Positions 1 through 11,880 of a stretch of 64,000 nt of DNA are shown here, in pieces; position 1 is the first letter of the stretch; each line of letters begins with the position of its first letter. Both the position numbers and the translations under genes were made by a program. The notes under the pieces were generated by a model. That model saw only the letters and a list, made by a program, of their open reading frames with translations, ran no database searches and was not told the origin of the DNA. This DNA comes from Loxodes magnus (Eukaryota > Ciliophora > Karyorelictea > Loxodida > Loxodidae), in assembly GCA_946699065.1 (NCBI GenBank), contig CAMPDV010000020.1, forward strand, positions 744,001-808,000, given 5' to 3'.

Positions 1-2
1 GA

Positions 3-3000
3 ATTAAAATTGTAATTTACTAGAACTAGAAAAGACTTATAGTTTGAATTATATGTTACGCTATTTTCTCTAAAAAGAACTGTCTCTAATATTTTGAGTA
101 ACTAAAAAGATTTAAGGTGGAATTAATAAGAGAAAATTTATTACTTTAGAGCTATAAAAGAAAAATATCTGCATTTTGGCTTGATTTATTATTAAGAGAT
201 AAGTTATTTTAAGACAGTTTATGTAGATAATAGTAAAATAAAAGTAATCTCTTTTATTAATATAATAAATTAGTTTTGCTTTGGTATAGAAAACTTTAAT
301 GTTTAAGCTTATTTGCTGTGCTAAAAATAGTTAATCAACCTTATCTTTTGGTGAATACATTATAACAAAAAGTTTAAATTGCAACTTAAACTAAAACTTG
401 ATAATAGTTAACCAGTTATTTTAGCGGTAGGCTAATTTAAATAAAATAAGTTATAGAAATAAATAAGATTTTATCTAATTATAATTGTAATAACTAAAGT
501 AAATACAAATCAAGTTTATCAAATAAATCTTAGTTTTTATTATGCTTTTCAATATCATAATCTAACATTTTTGTCTTGAAATACTCTATTTAATTATTTA
601 AATTATAATTCTTCGTTAAGATATCTATTTTAAAAAATTCCTTCTCTTTAGGTAAACTCTGTATAATTAGCTCTGTTTAAATTTTAATTTATTTCTTTTT
701 CATTATAAAATATTAAGATGCTATAGAATAGCTACTTGATTATTTTTGCGAAAAAAATTATCGACTTTCTGCTCTATAATTTAAAATTTGGATTTTTATT
801 TTAGACTTGTTACTAGCTTCAGTTTGTATAAAATAAAAAATATTGCTGATATAAAACATTTTTTAATCTGAACATGATAAAATTTCTCTAATCTAAAGAT
901 ATGAATAATTTTAAAATTAATAACACTTTATTGTTTACTAAGTTGGTATTTAAGTAAAAATTAAGGATATAATATTGTCTGAAAACTTAAGAAATAACTT
1001 CTTGTTTAAGCTTTGATATTGTTAATTAGCCTAGGAGTTCACTTAAATAATAATTGATTGATATATAGAGTTTAAATAAACTGTATGGAAGATAAAAAGT
1101 TAAAAAGGAATATTACTTTATTATTTTTTATTAAATGAAGTCTATCCAGTTGGATTTATATTTAATTAATAACTCTTAATGCCTCAACTTATCAGCATCA
1201 AATATCGTATTATAAAGTGGATATCCTTTAATCTGAGATTTTAGAACTATTAAGATTAAAATTTCTAAACAGACTAATACCATATAAAATTTATAAACTG
1301 AAGCTGCTAGCATTCCTTTAAAAGACTCAAGAATATAATCTTAAGAATAGAGAAGTATATAGTAAATAATTAAAGCATCTACTTATAAATTTCTAAAGAA
1401 TAAATTATAAACTATATCTTATTCGTTTAAGCAATAACTATTTTAAAAGGAAACTCAAAAAATATTGATTTTATTAAGCAACTTTGTAATGATCAACTGT
1501 GTCTACAGAATTATGCTATGATTCAATTAGTATAAGCTTAAAATATATGAAATTATATTGGTTTTATTACATTTTTATAATGGTTGATTTATTTATAGAT
1601 TCATTAAATTATATATCATTATATAATTAATTCTTAGTTAATGAGTTGCATTCTAAAGAATAATAAAATCTAGATAATGATGGTGTTTTGAATATTTCAG
1701 CATTACTATTATAAATTGTTGAAACTTTAATTGAGTCAGGAAATTTTTTAAATCGATTCTTCTAGAGATTCTAAAGCTCAAAAAACATATCCTTTGAAAA
1801 TTATCCTAAGAGTAAGTAATTTTTTTACAAAACCAAGTTTGTATAAAAACTGAATTGAAGCTATACGATTGCTCAGAATACAGCAAAATTATAGATAGAT
1901 GTTTAAAATGTGACGAGATAAGAATTCCACGCTCTTAGTTTTAAGATTCTATTTATGATTTGAAAACGAATTTGTTGAAAGTTGTTTACGTCATATACTT
2001 TCATCATCTAAAATTAAATTTGTTTAGAATGTAAATCCGAATGAAATAACTGCTCAAGATGAAATTTGAAGGATATTCTTGAATTTAACATTGAAACCAC
2101 AAAGTAAAGATAAAAATAATTTATTCAATAATCATTTAAATTTAAGTGATTAAAGCTAAAATGAAGTTCATTTTAGTTTCAAGAAACAGAGATTAAGAAA
2201 ATTTTCTCTATCTTAACCTAATATGTTTAGTTCACATCTGTATATATATGATAAATTAGGATAAAGCAATATTAATATTATAAGGAAAAATTGATTAAAA
2301 TATATTATAGGTATTTTGGCTTGCAACTTACATTTATTAAATTATAATGCTGAATGTTTATTTTCATGTCTTTCAACTTAATAACCTTTGAAACTATTAA
2401 TTAAAAATCTAAAGCCTAAAAGATCTTTATATTCTTAATACTAATTTAATCTAAGTAAAATAAGGGATTATTAAATTGACTATGCATCTGAAATGCTTTA
2501 ATATCTACCAATTTATTAATTGCAATTAATTTAATTCCTTTTTTATAACTATGTCAGATTTAATTATAAGTTCATTACTAAATTTTATTGGTCCAAGCAT
2601 TTTTAATAATCAATAGATCTAGCTCAAGAATAGCAAGAGTAAGTAAGAATTAGGAATATTTATGATTTGTTCTTGTCTTCTAGGTAAATTAGAAAGTACT
2701 TTACTTTCCTTTGTTTCTAATAAGCCGCTTCTTTTTAAGATTTACTTAAATAATTCTATTTAATATTATACTCCTAAGTTATATTTACAATAAAATAAAA
2801 GTACATAAAATATCACTAGATAAAGGAAAATTATGTAGAAAAAGAAAATTAAATAAAGTGCTTTACTACCTAATTAAAAATTTATTTAACTTAATCCTAA
2901 TAGAATGTAAATGATTGCTTCTTGATACTTAATTAAATTTAATCATTCAATTGAAAACTAATTATGACTCAAGCTTCTATTTAATCAATTGAAACTATAT

Positions 3001-3284
3001 CTTATCACTAGTTTAAATAAGGTTCTAATTCTAGAAATATTACGATTTTTAATAAATTTCCTTGGAATAGAAAAAATGATAAAAAATTGTTAAAGATTTG
3101 ATTATTTTAAAATAAAGATTAATAAATAAGAATATCATATTTTCTATGTGCTTTTGATTTTAATGAATTTGCAAAGCTATCATAAAATTTATAAATTCAT
3201 AATTTCTACTATTTTTAGCATATTCCACCCTCATAAATTGAAGACATGAAAAGTTTTAAATAAGCTTAATTAAAGATATAATGA
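3..3284 (+). CDS. large anonymous protein, 5'-truncated
   Basis: One reading frame runs from the window edge to a terminal TGA at 3282-3284, about 1093 codons with several in-frame TGA codons read as Trp. The second half (about 1680-3284) is convincingly protein-like, alternating Asn/Gln/Lys-rich stretches with amphipathic helices. The first half is poorer in GC and in Asp, Glu and Gly, so part of it could be intron or spacer. An in-frame TGA at 2292-2294 could instead be an earlier stop. No domain is recognised. The start lies outside the window. Confidence 0.5.
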
Positions 3285-4364
3285 ATGAAAATAAAAATTC
3301 TAATTAGACTAATAATTTGATTAAAAGCTTATAAAAAAAATTTATATATAAGCAAAATAAAAAATTGCTATTAAATTATATCAAACGCATATCTAAAAAT
3401 TTAAAACTTAAAATAGCTTTTAATAATAAAAAGCCATTACCCTCTTCTAATTTATTCATTTTACTAGCTTAAAATTAAAATAGAAGCTTTTTAGCCACTA
3501 TTTATTTTTAAATTGTATAAAAGTAAAAATTCTAAATTAGCTAAATATCTTCAAAAATCAAATTTTTTTGATTCAGTTCCATTTCGATTGGCAAATGCAA
3601 TTCTTAAATCTCCTAGATAATCAATTCATATATTAAAAAATTTATATTTTCGTTATTTTCTCAAATAAATTTAATTAAAGTAGGTTTGCTCGATTTAATA
3701 TAATTGCAATAATATAATTTTTATTAAATAAATTGAAAATTGTAAATGTAATAATTTTAAAATTAATTAATAAAAATCCTTACTAAAAGAAATTTTGTAG
3801 TATATTCTATCCAAAATGAATTGCATGAAATATTTTAAATTTATTCAATTTTTCACAAAATTAAAAGCCATTAAAACTATTATCTTGATTTTAGCTTTTA
3901 ATACTTTAATAAGCTTAATTTTATTAATTTTTAAGATAAATCTTAGAATTTTTAAATTATTATTATATTATTTAAGCTTATTATTTTTTCTTTTTCTTTT
4001 TCTATTTCTAGCTTCTCATTTTATTCTTTGCAGCTATTGAATGACCTCAAAACTTTATACAAATTTTGAATATATTTATTGATTCTTTTATTACAATTAA
4101 AGTTTTAAGGAGAATAAAAAACAACTTTTTAATTTTAATTATTTTATCTGCTTAATCTAAATATTTTCCTTTAATAAAATTATAAGTATTAAAATATTTC
4201 TTCTTATGACTTTAAGAAAACAAATAAGTTTTGCATGAAATAGTAAAAATTATAAATTTATATAAAGCAACAGGATATAAGATTCTATTTGAGGATATGA
4301 TTAAATATTATTTTAATTAAAATAAATATTTATATTTTTAGGTTTTTCTTATCTCATATTTTTC
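3285..4364. other. AT-rich intergenic stretch
   Basis: Very AT-rich spacer between a rightward and a leftward gene end. It holds one small ORF (3816-4040, listed separately) and a 23-bp segment around 3370-3392 that recurs with one indel near 54550-54571. Nothing else is visible. Confidence 0.5.
3816..4040 (+). CDS. possible small hydrophobic protein
   Basis: A 74-codon ORF from ATG to TGA has no internal TAA, TAG or TGA, unusual for DNA this AT-rich. It encodes a short basic N-terminus followed by two Leu/Ile/Phe-rich segments long enough to span a membrane. I do not recognise it. Composition alone could produce such an ORF. Confidence 0.25.
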   Translation: MNCMKYFKFIQFFTKLKAIKTIILILAFNTLISLILLIFKINLRIFKLLLYYLSLLFFLFLFLFLASHFILCSY

Positions 4365-6068
4365 TCATTTTTCTTTCTTTTTTATTTTATCTTGATCCTC
4401 TTAACTTTATTTCATATTGTTTAGGTAGTTGTATATTTACTTTCAATTATTACTTTCAGTATAATTAAGCATGAATGAACTAAAATCAAATCTATTTTAA
4501 GCTCAAAATTGCGCAATTTAAAATAATTCATTTCTAAAATTACATCCAAATTAGATGGTTAAAATTCAAGGCATGTGTTTAAAAATTTCGTTGTTAATCC
4601 AATCGAAATGATAAAATTCGCACTTTTTATAAGTTTATCTGAATCCATTTCAGGTTGGAGTTTCTAAATCAGTAAAGCAAGGAAAAGTACGTCATTTTGA
4701 TTACATATTATAACAATTCTCTTAAGTATATATTCTCTATCTTGGTTTTCCTTTAAAAAACAATTAAGAATTTTGTTCAATGCCATAAAATTTAAAAGCT
4801 TCTTTAACTCAGGTAGCATTTTTTTATTTCTCGAACCACTCTTAAGTTTTATGAGATATGAATAATTCGTCATAACCTTTTCACTCATCTTTCAGACTAA
4901 AGATTTCTTTCATCTATTCACTTATATATTTTTTTTTTTTCTCTTCACTTCAACTAAATTTTTCAGAAGAGTTTAAAAAAATTTTAGCAAAATCAGAAGC
5001 AAAGTATGACATGAAGTTAAATAGAAGCCTTTAGTAAATTATTTTACCTTTAAAGTTATAAAGACGTCCCTTGTGCTTGTAAAAATTCCTTCAAGTATGA
5101 TAAAATTTAAATTTGTTGAGGTCATGCTAATAAAGCTCTTAGCAATTGAATTAAATGACATCTACATCTCCTTATAATAGAAAATCATCTGGTTAAAAGA
5201 ATAGAGGGATAAATAGTCTTACATTTTAGCTTCAGCTTTTAAATTGAGAGGAATTTTCCTTGGAGGTTTCATTAGGAATTATATCATATCAGATAATTTT
5301 AAACCCTTATTTTTTAATTCATTAAACTACTTCCTTATTATTAGGTTTTAATCATTCTTTGCTTTTACCTTGTAAAAAATAAACAGGCTAATAACCGCAA
5401 AACTATGATCAAATTCCCGCCATAGGCATGAATAATACATGAATAGTAGGAGTTGCTGAAATAGAATAAAATCTTTTACGGGGAAAAGAAGTTAAATTCC
5501 ATAAAAGTGTTGAATTTATTTATTTGCATTATCTAATAGAATCATACATCTATAAAATTTAGACTGGATCCTTAACAATCTCATTTTCTTTTCATCATTG
5601 ATTATAAATTACTTCTTTTAGATATGAAAAGCCATATAACTACAAAATTTCATCTACTGTTTTATTTAAATGTAATATCTTTATCGGATCTTGATTTTTG
5701 TTCAGATTTTAGGCATAATTTTTTTAATTATGAAGTTTATTTATATTTTTGTTCTACTAAATGCTATTATTCATTCTGCTAAATTTTTAGATGGATCATC
5801 ATTAATCTCTTTTATCTTTTAGCCCACTAGTAGTATCATTATAGGTAGCTTTTTTGGTCATAAAATTAATATCAACGCTTTAAGAATCAAGAAGTACACC
5901 ATTAGTATGTTTAAAACTCTTGTTCTTTTAAAAAGCTGGTAATTTTTTCAAGGCACTATTTTTCAGCACTCTTTAATTAAGCAAAGTACTCATTTAATAA
6001 AAAACCACAACCAAAATAAAAGCTAATAAAAAGCATAAAGTCTTTATTTCTTTAAACTTTAATGCCAT
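4365..6068 (-). CDS. type II membrane protein, glycosyltransferase-like
   Basis: A single 568-codon frame runs from ATG to TGA (567 aa) without introns. Residues about 10-27 form one hydrophobic segment after a Lys-rich start, as in a signal anchor. The rest is rich in aromatic residues and Trp, many encoded by TGA. A central stretch reads FQPDDFLLQGDVDVI, with acidic D-x-D elements typical of nucleotide-sugar transferases, so a Golgi or ER lumenal glycosyltransferase is plausible but not proven. The divergent gene at 6230 starts 161 bp away, so the two may share a promoter region. Confidence 0.6.
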
Positions 6069-6229
6069 TTTTAAATTTACTTTAAATGAGATTTCATTAA
6101 AAATTAATTAATTAAATATAGTTTAATTACCATTTTAAGATATCAAAAATATAAAAAAGGTTTCAATAAGAGTTTTTACGCCATTTCATCAAAGCAGAAG
6201 AAAAAACAGTAGAATCTCTTTTTATAAAT

Positions 6230-6940
6230 ATGTCTTAGCTAAAGCATTAACATCCTTTGTAAAAGCTTCAAATAATTAGCAGAAAAGAAAACCAGATAAA
6301 TAACATCTATTATAGTCACTTACACAAGTTTCTCCAAACTAGACAAGAAAACTCCAACATAGCTCAAATGAGAAGAAATAGCTCGAAATAATTAAAAAAG
6401 ATAAATGGATCAGTATCAGAAGATTTAAAGTAAATAGATTTCCTTAGCGATTTTAAATAAAAAGATAATCCTTTAAAAAGAATAAAAGTAAATGCCCAAA
6501 ATTGGTTCAGGCTAATTTGACCTGTCTTCAACTAAGAATAAAATTTGAATAACTATAAAAAAAAGCAAATTAAAGCTAAAAATGAAAATATACACCTTAC
6601 TTTAACTTTAAGTAAACATGAAAAAAGATAGAAGATTTAGTAACAACATATGACTAATATCTTAATAGAGTGAAAAAAGAAACTAAAAATAAGACAAAAA
6701 AATACCACGAAGAACTATTTAAAAAGAGATAATTTTAAAAAATTCTATATAAAAACATTAAATCTAACTGATCAACTAAATAATCCCAATGGAATTAAGT
6801 TTAAGGAATTAAAATAATGGAAAAATATATAAGAATCAAGAATAAATTTCATTTTGTATTTCGAAAAGCATAAAATAGAAATTCCCACAAATTTAGAGAG
6901 TACTAAAGAAAAAAGACGACTTATTTTTGAGAGAAGCTGA
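6230..6940 (+). CDS. anonymous basic protein, 236 aa
   Basis: ATG to TGA in one frame, 237 codons, with internal Trp codons written TGG and TGA. The protein is rich in Lys, Asn and Gln with scattered Ile/Leu and shows no signal peptide, membrane segment or known motif. It diverges from the glycosyltransferase-like gene and ends 19 bp before the stop of the opposite-strand gene at 6960-7649. Confidence 0.5.
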
Positions 6941-6959
6941 CAAGACTCAGGCTAATGAA

Positions 6960-7649
6960 TCACAGATTTATTCTTTTGACAAAGGGATATGCAATAAGAA
7001 AGTTTTGAACTAAATTAATGGGTTCTAGACCTTTTTCAATTACAGTTTCTCCAGAGATATCATGTTGCTATAGATATATTTTTTCTTTCTGAAAGTTTTT
7101 CCTTTTTATACTTTTTCTATTTTCATTGGGATGCTTAGTTTGTCATTTAAGGCTTTTATAATTTTATTTGATTAAAACTTGTTCCATTTTCTTCACTTTT
7201 GCTTTTCAATCATGGTTAATCTTTTTATTTTTCATAAAGTATTAAAACTTTGTTGCTACATTACCAAAAAAACTTAATCTAGTTCTTCCATCTTTGCATC
7301 ATATTGTTTTTCGGAATTTTTTGCAGACTTTTTGCATGTTTACGTCAGTGATATGAATGTCGATGTTATGTTGAAGCTATCTAGCTTTTTTTCCAGTTCC
7401 ATGACAGTTCTAAATAGAATGAAGATCATATTTTAGTCTGTTTCTAATCCACTTTAGGATTTTTACTTTAGTTAGGTCTCTCCAATCTGGAATTCCTAAC
7501 ACTGATTTCTTCCTCTGGTATTATTATTTTTGGAAGTATTTTTATTTATATTGCTGAGAGATATTAGAGCTTGCTATCTACTTTTTAGGAAAGGATTTAA
7601 GAGTTTGATGGCTAATATTTTAATCTTTTTCTTCTCTTTTTTACTACAT
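6960..7649 (-). CDS. anonymous basic protein, 229 aa
   Basis: A 230-codon frame from ATG to TGA. It has a Gln/Lys-rich N-terminus, then a helical central region with regularly spaced Lys/Arg/Trp, and a C-terminus with a well-formed mix of Gly, Glu, Val and Pro. No family is recognised. Two competing frames looked plausible locally, but only this one runs from ATG to TGA with balanced codons over its whole length. It is tail-to-tail with 6230-6940. Confidence 0.45.
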
Positions 7650-7817
7650 TTAAAAAGATTGATCTGTTGAAGTTAGTACGTGACTTAAAAAAGAGATTTT
7701 TTAGTTTTTTTTTCTGCTTTAAAGTAGAGTATAAATCCTTACTAAAGTCTGCTATTTATGAAATTAGATATTAAGCTTAAATCTAAATGATAAATAAATA
7801 AATTTTTTTTTTATTAT

Positions 7818-8216
7818 AGAGCGCGTAGTACCTCGTTGGCGCGCTACTCTTTCAAAATTAATATTTAAAATTAAAAGAAATGTTCTCGTACTTATTGTTG
7901 TCATTGTATTCGTCCAATGATTTATGTCAACTTCTCCAAATGGGGGTTTCCTTATTAAAAGTTATTTCTGGTTCTTGAGCCAAATGCTTCAGCCTTCTTG
8001 AATGAGATCCAAATAATAATTAATAACTAAATCATTAGTAGACCCGTCAGTCAAACGTTCATACTGCTAACGAGAATCCTTGGGCAAGTTAGACTTATTT
8101 AATCCAATCTTGTCTATTCTTCTCCGTGTTGGCATCAAGTTGGAGATAACTCCCAACGTAGTATACACTGCATCATATTACCTACTTATTCTTCTAGTCT
8201 CGGCCAACATGCATAT
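7818..8216. ncRNA. GC-elevated structured block, candidate non-coding RNA
   Basis: This block has about 40% GC between flanks of about 15-20%. It holds clear stem-loops: a 6-bp stem 7901-7906 with 7915-7920, a stem GTTGGAG/CTCCCAAC at 8139-8157 with one bulge, and GCGCG/CGCGC arms near 7820-7845. I cannot assign it to a known RNA family or strand. An alternative is a decayed coding fragment: one minus-strand frame includes NDLVINYYLDLI, faintly like the start of a Ulp1-type protease domain, but it uses codons rare in this genome. Confidence 0.35.
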
Positions 8217-8291
8217 TTTAATATATATAAATAATTAAAAATAATTAATAAAATTATATTATTATGTATTTATTATTTAAACGATAAAAAA

Positions 8292-8870
8292 ATGGCTTCT
8301 AAGAAATAACAGAACTTTGAACAAAACATTTAAACAGGAAAATTCTCTAAAAAATAAAAAAAAGAAATAATTACAATGAGTGAAAGTGAGAAATATGATT
8401 GATATGACGAACATTAACCACTTGGAAATCCAGAATTTAAAAAACTTCCGACACAAACTCAAATAGAAATATTATCTAAGTCATTAAAAGAGTTTATGTT
8501 TAAAAATAGATATCTCACTGATAAAGTAGAAAAATTAGAAAAATTAATAACATCTTTACTTGAGAAACTATATTAATAATCATAAGAAATAGAAAACAAA
8601 CTGGAACAAAGAATTCTTTAAATTTAATAATAAATTCAGGTAACGCCATTTTCGTTTTAACAGAATTAATCAGATCCTATGGAAATAGAAAATGAAGCCT
8701 CAAATTAAAATAAACAGTAAACGTTTATTTAAAATAAGTAGTAAATTTAAATTAAATAAGTGTTACAGGAATAATAGTTTAAAAGAAGAATAAAATGCTA
8801 CGTGTGCAATAAATAACACCAATGAAAATACTGCTACTAACTAAGCGAAATTTAAAGAAAGAATAAATGA
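8292..8870 (+). CDS. zinc-knuckle protein, Gag-like
   Basis: The frame opens with ATG and reads a Lys/Gln-rich N-terminus, a Leu-heptad helix around residues 65-120, Gln-rich linkers, then a zinc-knuckle-like motif: Cys169, Cys172, His176, Cys181 (C-x2-C-x3-H-x4-C). Trp178 inside the knuckle is encoded by TGA. The layout of helical region, linker and knuckle resembles retroelement Gag or a small RNA-binding protein. The stop given is the TGA at 8868-8870. The frame stays protein-like to about 9140 and TGA at 9027 is an alternative end. No reverse transcriptase or integrase was seen nearby. Confidence 0.5.
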
Positions 8871-9194
8871 GATATTTTTAGAAAACTATTTAGGATATAT
8901 CCAACATAAAGCGGAAAAATTTATAGAAAAAAATTCTTTAATTCAAATCTTAATCCTTGGATAGATAATTAGGAACTCTAAGTGCAAGACCAAAACTATT
9001 CCGAATATTAAAGGATGTTGCACTAATGAAGTGCTACACCGCCTAACTAAGCCTACTAGGACCTCAAGACAAACTAATAGAGACAAGCTGATAGAATAGG
9101 TTAGATGGCTGACTACTAAGGCTTTAACAAAGCTTTTTAACTTTTTAACTTTAACTTTTTTATTAATTAATTAATTAATTAATTAATTTTAAAC
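8871..9194. other. downstream region of zinc-knuckle gene, intermediate GC
   Basis: Composition is intermediate (about 35-38% GC). It contains a perfect hairpin GCACT-AATGA-AGTGC near 9018-9032 and a second hairpin GCTTT-AAC-AAAGC at 9121-9133 followed by T-runs, terminator-like for RNA polymerase III. It may be the 3' end of the upstream CDS or part of the adjacent RNA-like locus. Confidence 0.3.
9162..9190. repeat. (TTAA)n simple repeat
   Basis: Seven near-perfect TTAA units lie directly upstream of the GC-rich block. Confidence 0.8.
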
Positions 9195-9485
9195 TAAAAG
9201 AGTTTTTGGGCTTCAACTTCTTGCAGTTTAACGACCCCAACACTCCCTTCATGGGATAACGGGGATATCCTGTTGCTTTCGAAAAGCAGCTGCCAGGGAG
9301 CTCCATCGCTATGGGCAGCCAGGCTTCAAGCCCTTACCAGGAGTGGATAATCAAGAGGAAGGCGTTCCCTTGCAAAGGTTGACTTTGACCAGGGACTTTC
9401 TCAGCGTCAGGAAAGGAACTTGTTCCTAGCCATAAAACCAGAAAGTATGATTAAGAAGGTCAATCTCAGCTCCCACCATCTTTTT
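9195..9485 (+). ncRNA. GC-rich structured block, candidate Pol III RNA
   Basis: Two consecutive 60-base stretches measure about 53% GC, roughly double the background. The block is dense in perfect short hairpins: TGCTTT-CGA-AAAGCA at 9274-9288, GCTGCC (9289-9294) with GGCAGC (9314-9319), and AGGAAC-TT-GTTCCT at 9414-9427. It ends at a T5 run (9481-9485), consistent with a plus-strand RNA polymerase III transcript of about 280 nt. All three frames are open under this code, so openness does not argue for protein. I tried SRP RNA, RNase P/MRP, telomerase RNA, U1-U6 and U3 and found no convincing match. Confidence 0.45.
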
Positions 9486-9791
9486 AATTATTAACTTTTT
9501 TGTTAATTTATGGAAGTAGGGTACTTATAAAATTAAATAGTTTTTTATCTTTGCTTTCATAGCTTTTATTTATTTGCCTAATGATTTAAATAATTCTTTT
9601 AATAAAGCTAATAATTACAATTTATTAAAGTTATCTGCTATATTCTTCTTTTATATGGCTAGATAAAATTCTATATTGCTTACTTAGTATTGCATTTATG
9701 TCTATAGATAAATTATTATTTGACTAAATATAAAAATAATATTTTAATATATATTTAATTATTTTAGTTAAAATACTAAATAAAGAAAAGA

Positions 9792-10375
9792 ATGCATATA
9801 ATAGAGGTTAATAAAGGCTAGTAATCAAATAAATGTAATCAAATCAAGGAAAAAATGAAAAATAACCAAAGAAAGACTAGGAGATTACACAGAATATTAT
9901 AAAAAAGCTTAAATCACCTGAAGTTTCATCATCATATTGAGGCAAACTACTAAGAAGAAACAAGATTAAATTTCTTAAAATGGGTAGGAAAATAATTTTA
10001 ACTGAGTAATATGACAGAATGAAGAAAGCTATCTGAAAAAAGAATGAGCTAAGCTAATCATTTAGAGAGAGTAAGAAAAAAGATGATGCATATTTAAATA
10101 CTGAAATAGAAAAAACTATAATGTAAAAAATTTGCTAAAAATAATATCTAAACAAAAATAAATATAATGATAATTCCAAGCAGACTAAACTGTAGAGGTT
10201 TAATTTATCAATTAAGTAACTAAAGCTGATATCGTAATAAATTAAGTAAAAGATGAATTAGAAATTTAAAGTTGAAATAGCTTTATTTTTGAAAAATTGG
10301 AGAATCTTTACACTTCTAAAGAAAATAATCAGAAGAGAAAGAAGTGTTGATTTTACAATTGTTTCCAATATTTGA
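9792..10375 (+). CDS. anonymous basic protein, 186 aa, one intron
   Basis: Two exons, 9792-9983 and 10007-10375, are joined across a 23-nt GT-AG intron to give 187 codons from ATG to TGA. The frame changes exactly at the intron, and both exons are rich in Lys, Asn, Glu and His with natural codon mix. There is no signal peptide or known domain. Removing the intron joins FLKW to QYDRM without a break. Confidence 0.5.
9984..10006 (+). other. intron, 23 nt
   Basis: GTAGG at the donor, TAACTGAG at the acceptor. It is required to restore the reading frame of the surrounding gene. Confidence 0.5.
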
Positions 10376-10893
10376 TAAACCGCTGTTTTAACTTTTAAAA
10401 TAAGAAGTCAAAGGGTTTGAAGATAATAATAGCTTATTCATTTAAGCAATGAATATACATTTTATTAGTTCTTTTTTATTCATAAATGTAATTATACTTA
10501 TCTCATCTTTCTTTAAAACATTTTTACCTTAAAATATCTAAAATAGAAATTAAATGAGATTTAGTGATTGAATGAATAATTGCAAAAGCCATCTTACTAT
10601 TTCTCTGTATTTAATAACTCTATAGATTTTTAAAGAACTAAAATATAGCTTCTAAAGTTTCAAATAAATATATATAAAGGATGAAATTATGCTAAATTAA
10701 GTAGTTATATGAAGTAAGTTGATTATATATGAGTAATTAGTATATTTAAGATTTAATTAATTATTACATATATAAAGCTTTGATATCTTTGGATAAAATA
10801 TCTTTATTTAGCTATCAATTGCATCTTTAATATCTATCTTCTTTAAATGCTTAACGAAGCAAAAATAAGTCTAAGCTTTAACATAATCAAGCA
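10376..10893. other. intergenic, nothing recognised
   Basis: AT-rich spacer between two rightward genes. No motif or structured RNA is visible. Confidence 0.4.
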
Positions 10894-11880
10894 ATGAATT
10901 CTTTATCTTGCAGTTCCTCTTAGTTATTTATATAAGAGGTTAAGTCAGAAAGACCAAGTTATGCTAAAGAATCTAGCTCTAATCAAGAAATTTCTGAATT
11001 TGTAAGGTCTTCAACACTCTCTAAAACTCCTTCAACAATAGATTAAACTCCTAATTAAGAAATTGAATAATCATCTCCTAGAGATATCGAAACAAGGTCC
11101 TTTCATACTGAAGAATAGTTGATTGAGAACAATTAAGAAAGCATGCTTTCAGAGTTATAATCAATATTTGATACCAAAGAATTCACTAAAAAATATAGAG
11201 AATTCTCAGATTTAAGTGGTTGAATTCCCATTCACTAAATCTGCTAGCACATGCCACTAGAAAATATTTTAGAATTTTTAAATAGCAATTTACATTTTGA
11301 AACTTACAAAATTTCAAACACTTATTGGGTAGTTCGCTTAAGACAATAAAAGACTAAAGAAATTTGTCATTTAAGCTAAAATGCATGCTTGTAAGAAAAT
11401 AAGGCTAATGAAGTAGTTGTTATTTACTCCTTCGAAACTTTTGCTTCTTCTTATTCATAGTTTATATAAAGCTTCTATACTTCACACTCTTTGTTATGCT
11501 AGCAAATAGAGGTTATTTACCTTGATCATCAAAATAGAACTTGATATATTTATTTTTATAACCCTCAAGCAGCATCTGAAACCTACAGAGTTTTATAGTA
11601 TTTTAATGGAAGAAAGCTATGCAGTTCTTTAAACTCAAGATGGGAATGTAATAAGAATTTGCAATATTTGATGGTGAGCTAAAGAAGAATATATTGGAAT
11701 AAAGATTTATATGTTAGGAGAACTGATGGATTTGAAAAAGTTTATAAAGGAGAAAGAGAATAAGGGATATTCAAAAACCATACAATAAGGAGTAGTTAAA
11801 CTTAAAAAAATGAAAATCAAGAATAAGAAGAAGAAGAAAAATAATAAAGTTATCAAGAGCAAAAGATAAAACAAAAATGA
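10894..11880 (+). CDS. anonymous Ser/Glu-rich protein, 328 aa
   Basis: A 329-codon frame runs from ATG to TGA. Residues about 15-85 are a disordered Ser/Thr/Glu/Pro segment. Residues about 100-275 look globular, with beta-like strands and a stretch (YIYFYNPQAASETYRVL) that loosely recalls an RNA-recognition fold, though no RNP motif is clear. The tail is basic then Glu/Gln-rich. It is cytoplasmic or nuclear, to judge from the absence of signal or membrane segments. Confidence 0.55.

Noticed and set aside
4664..4888. Minus-strand ORF of 74 codons ending near 4664
   Set aside because: It lies in another frame of the glycosyltransferase-like gene, which has the longer ATG-to-TGA frame and better composition.
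7818..7855. Possible tRNA from a GCGCG stem and a box-A-like string
   Set aside because: No acceptor stem, anticodon arm or T-loop sequence follows; it cannot be folded as a cloverleaf.
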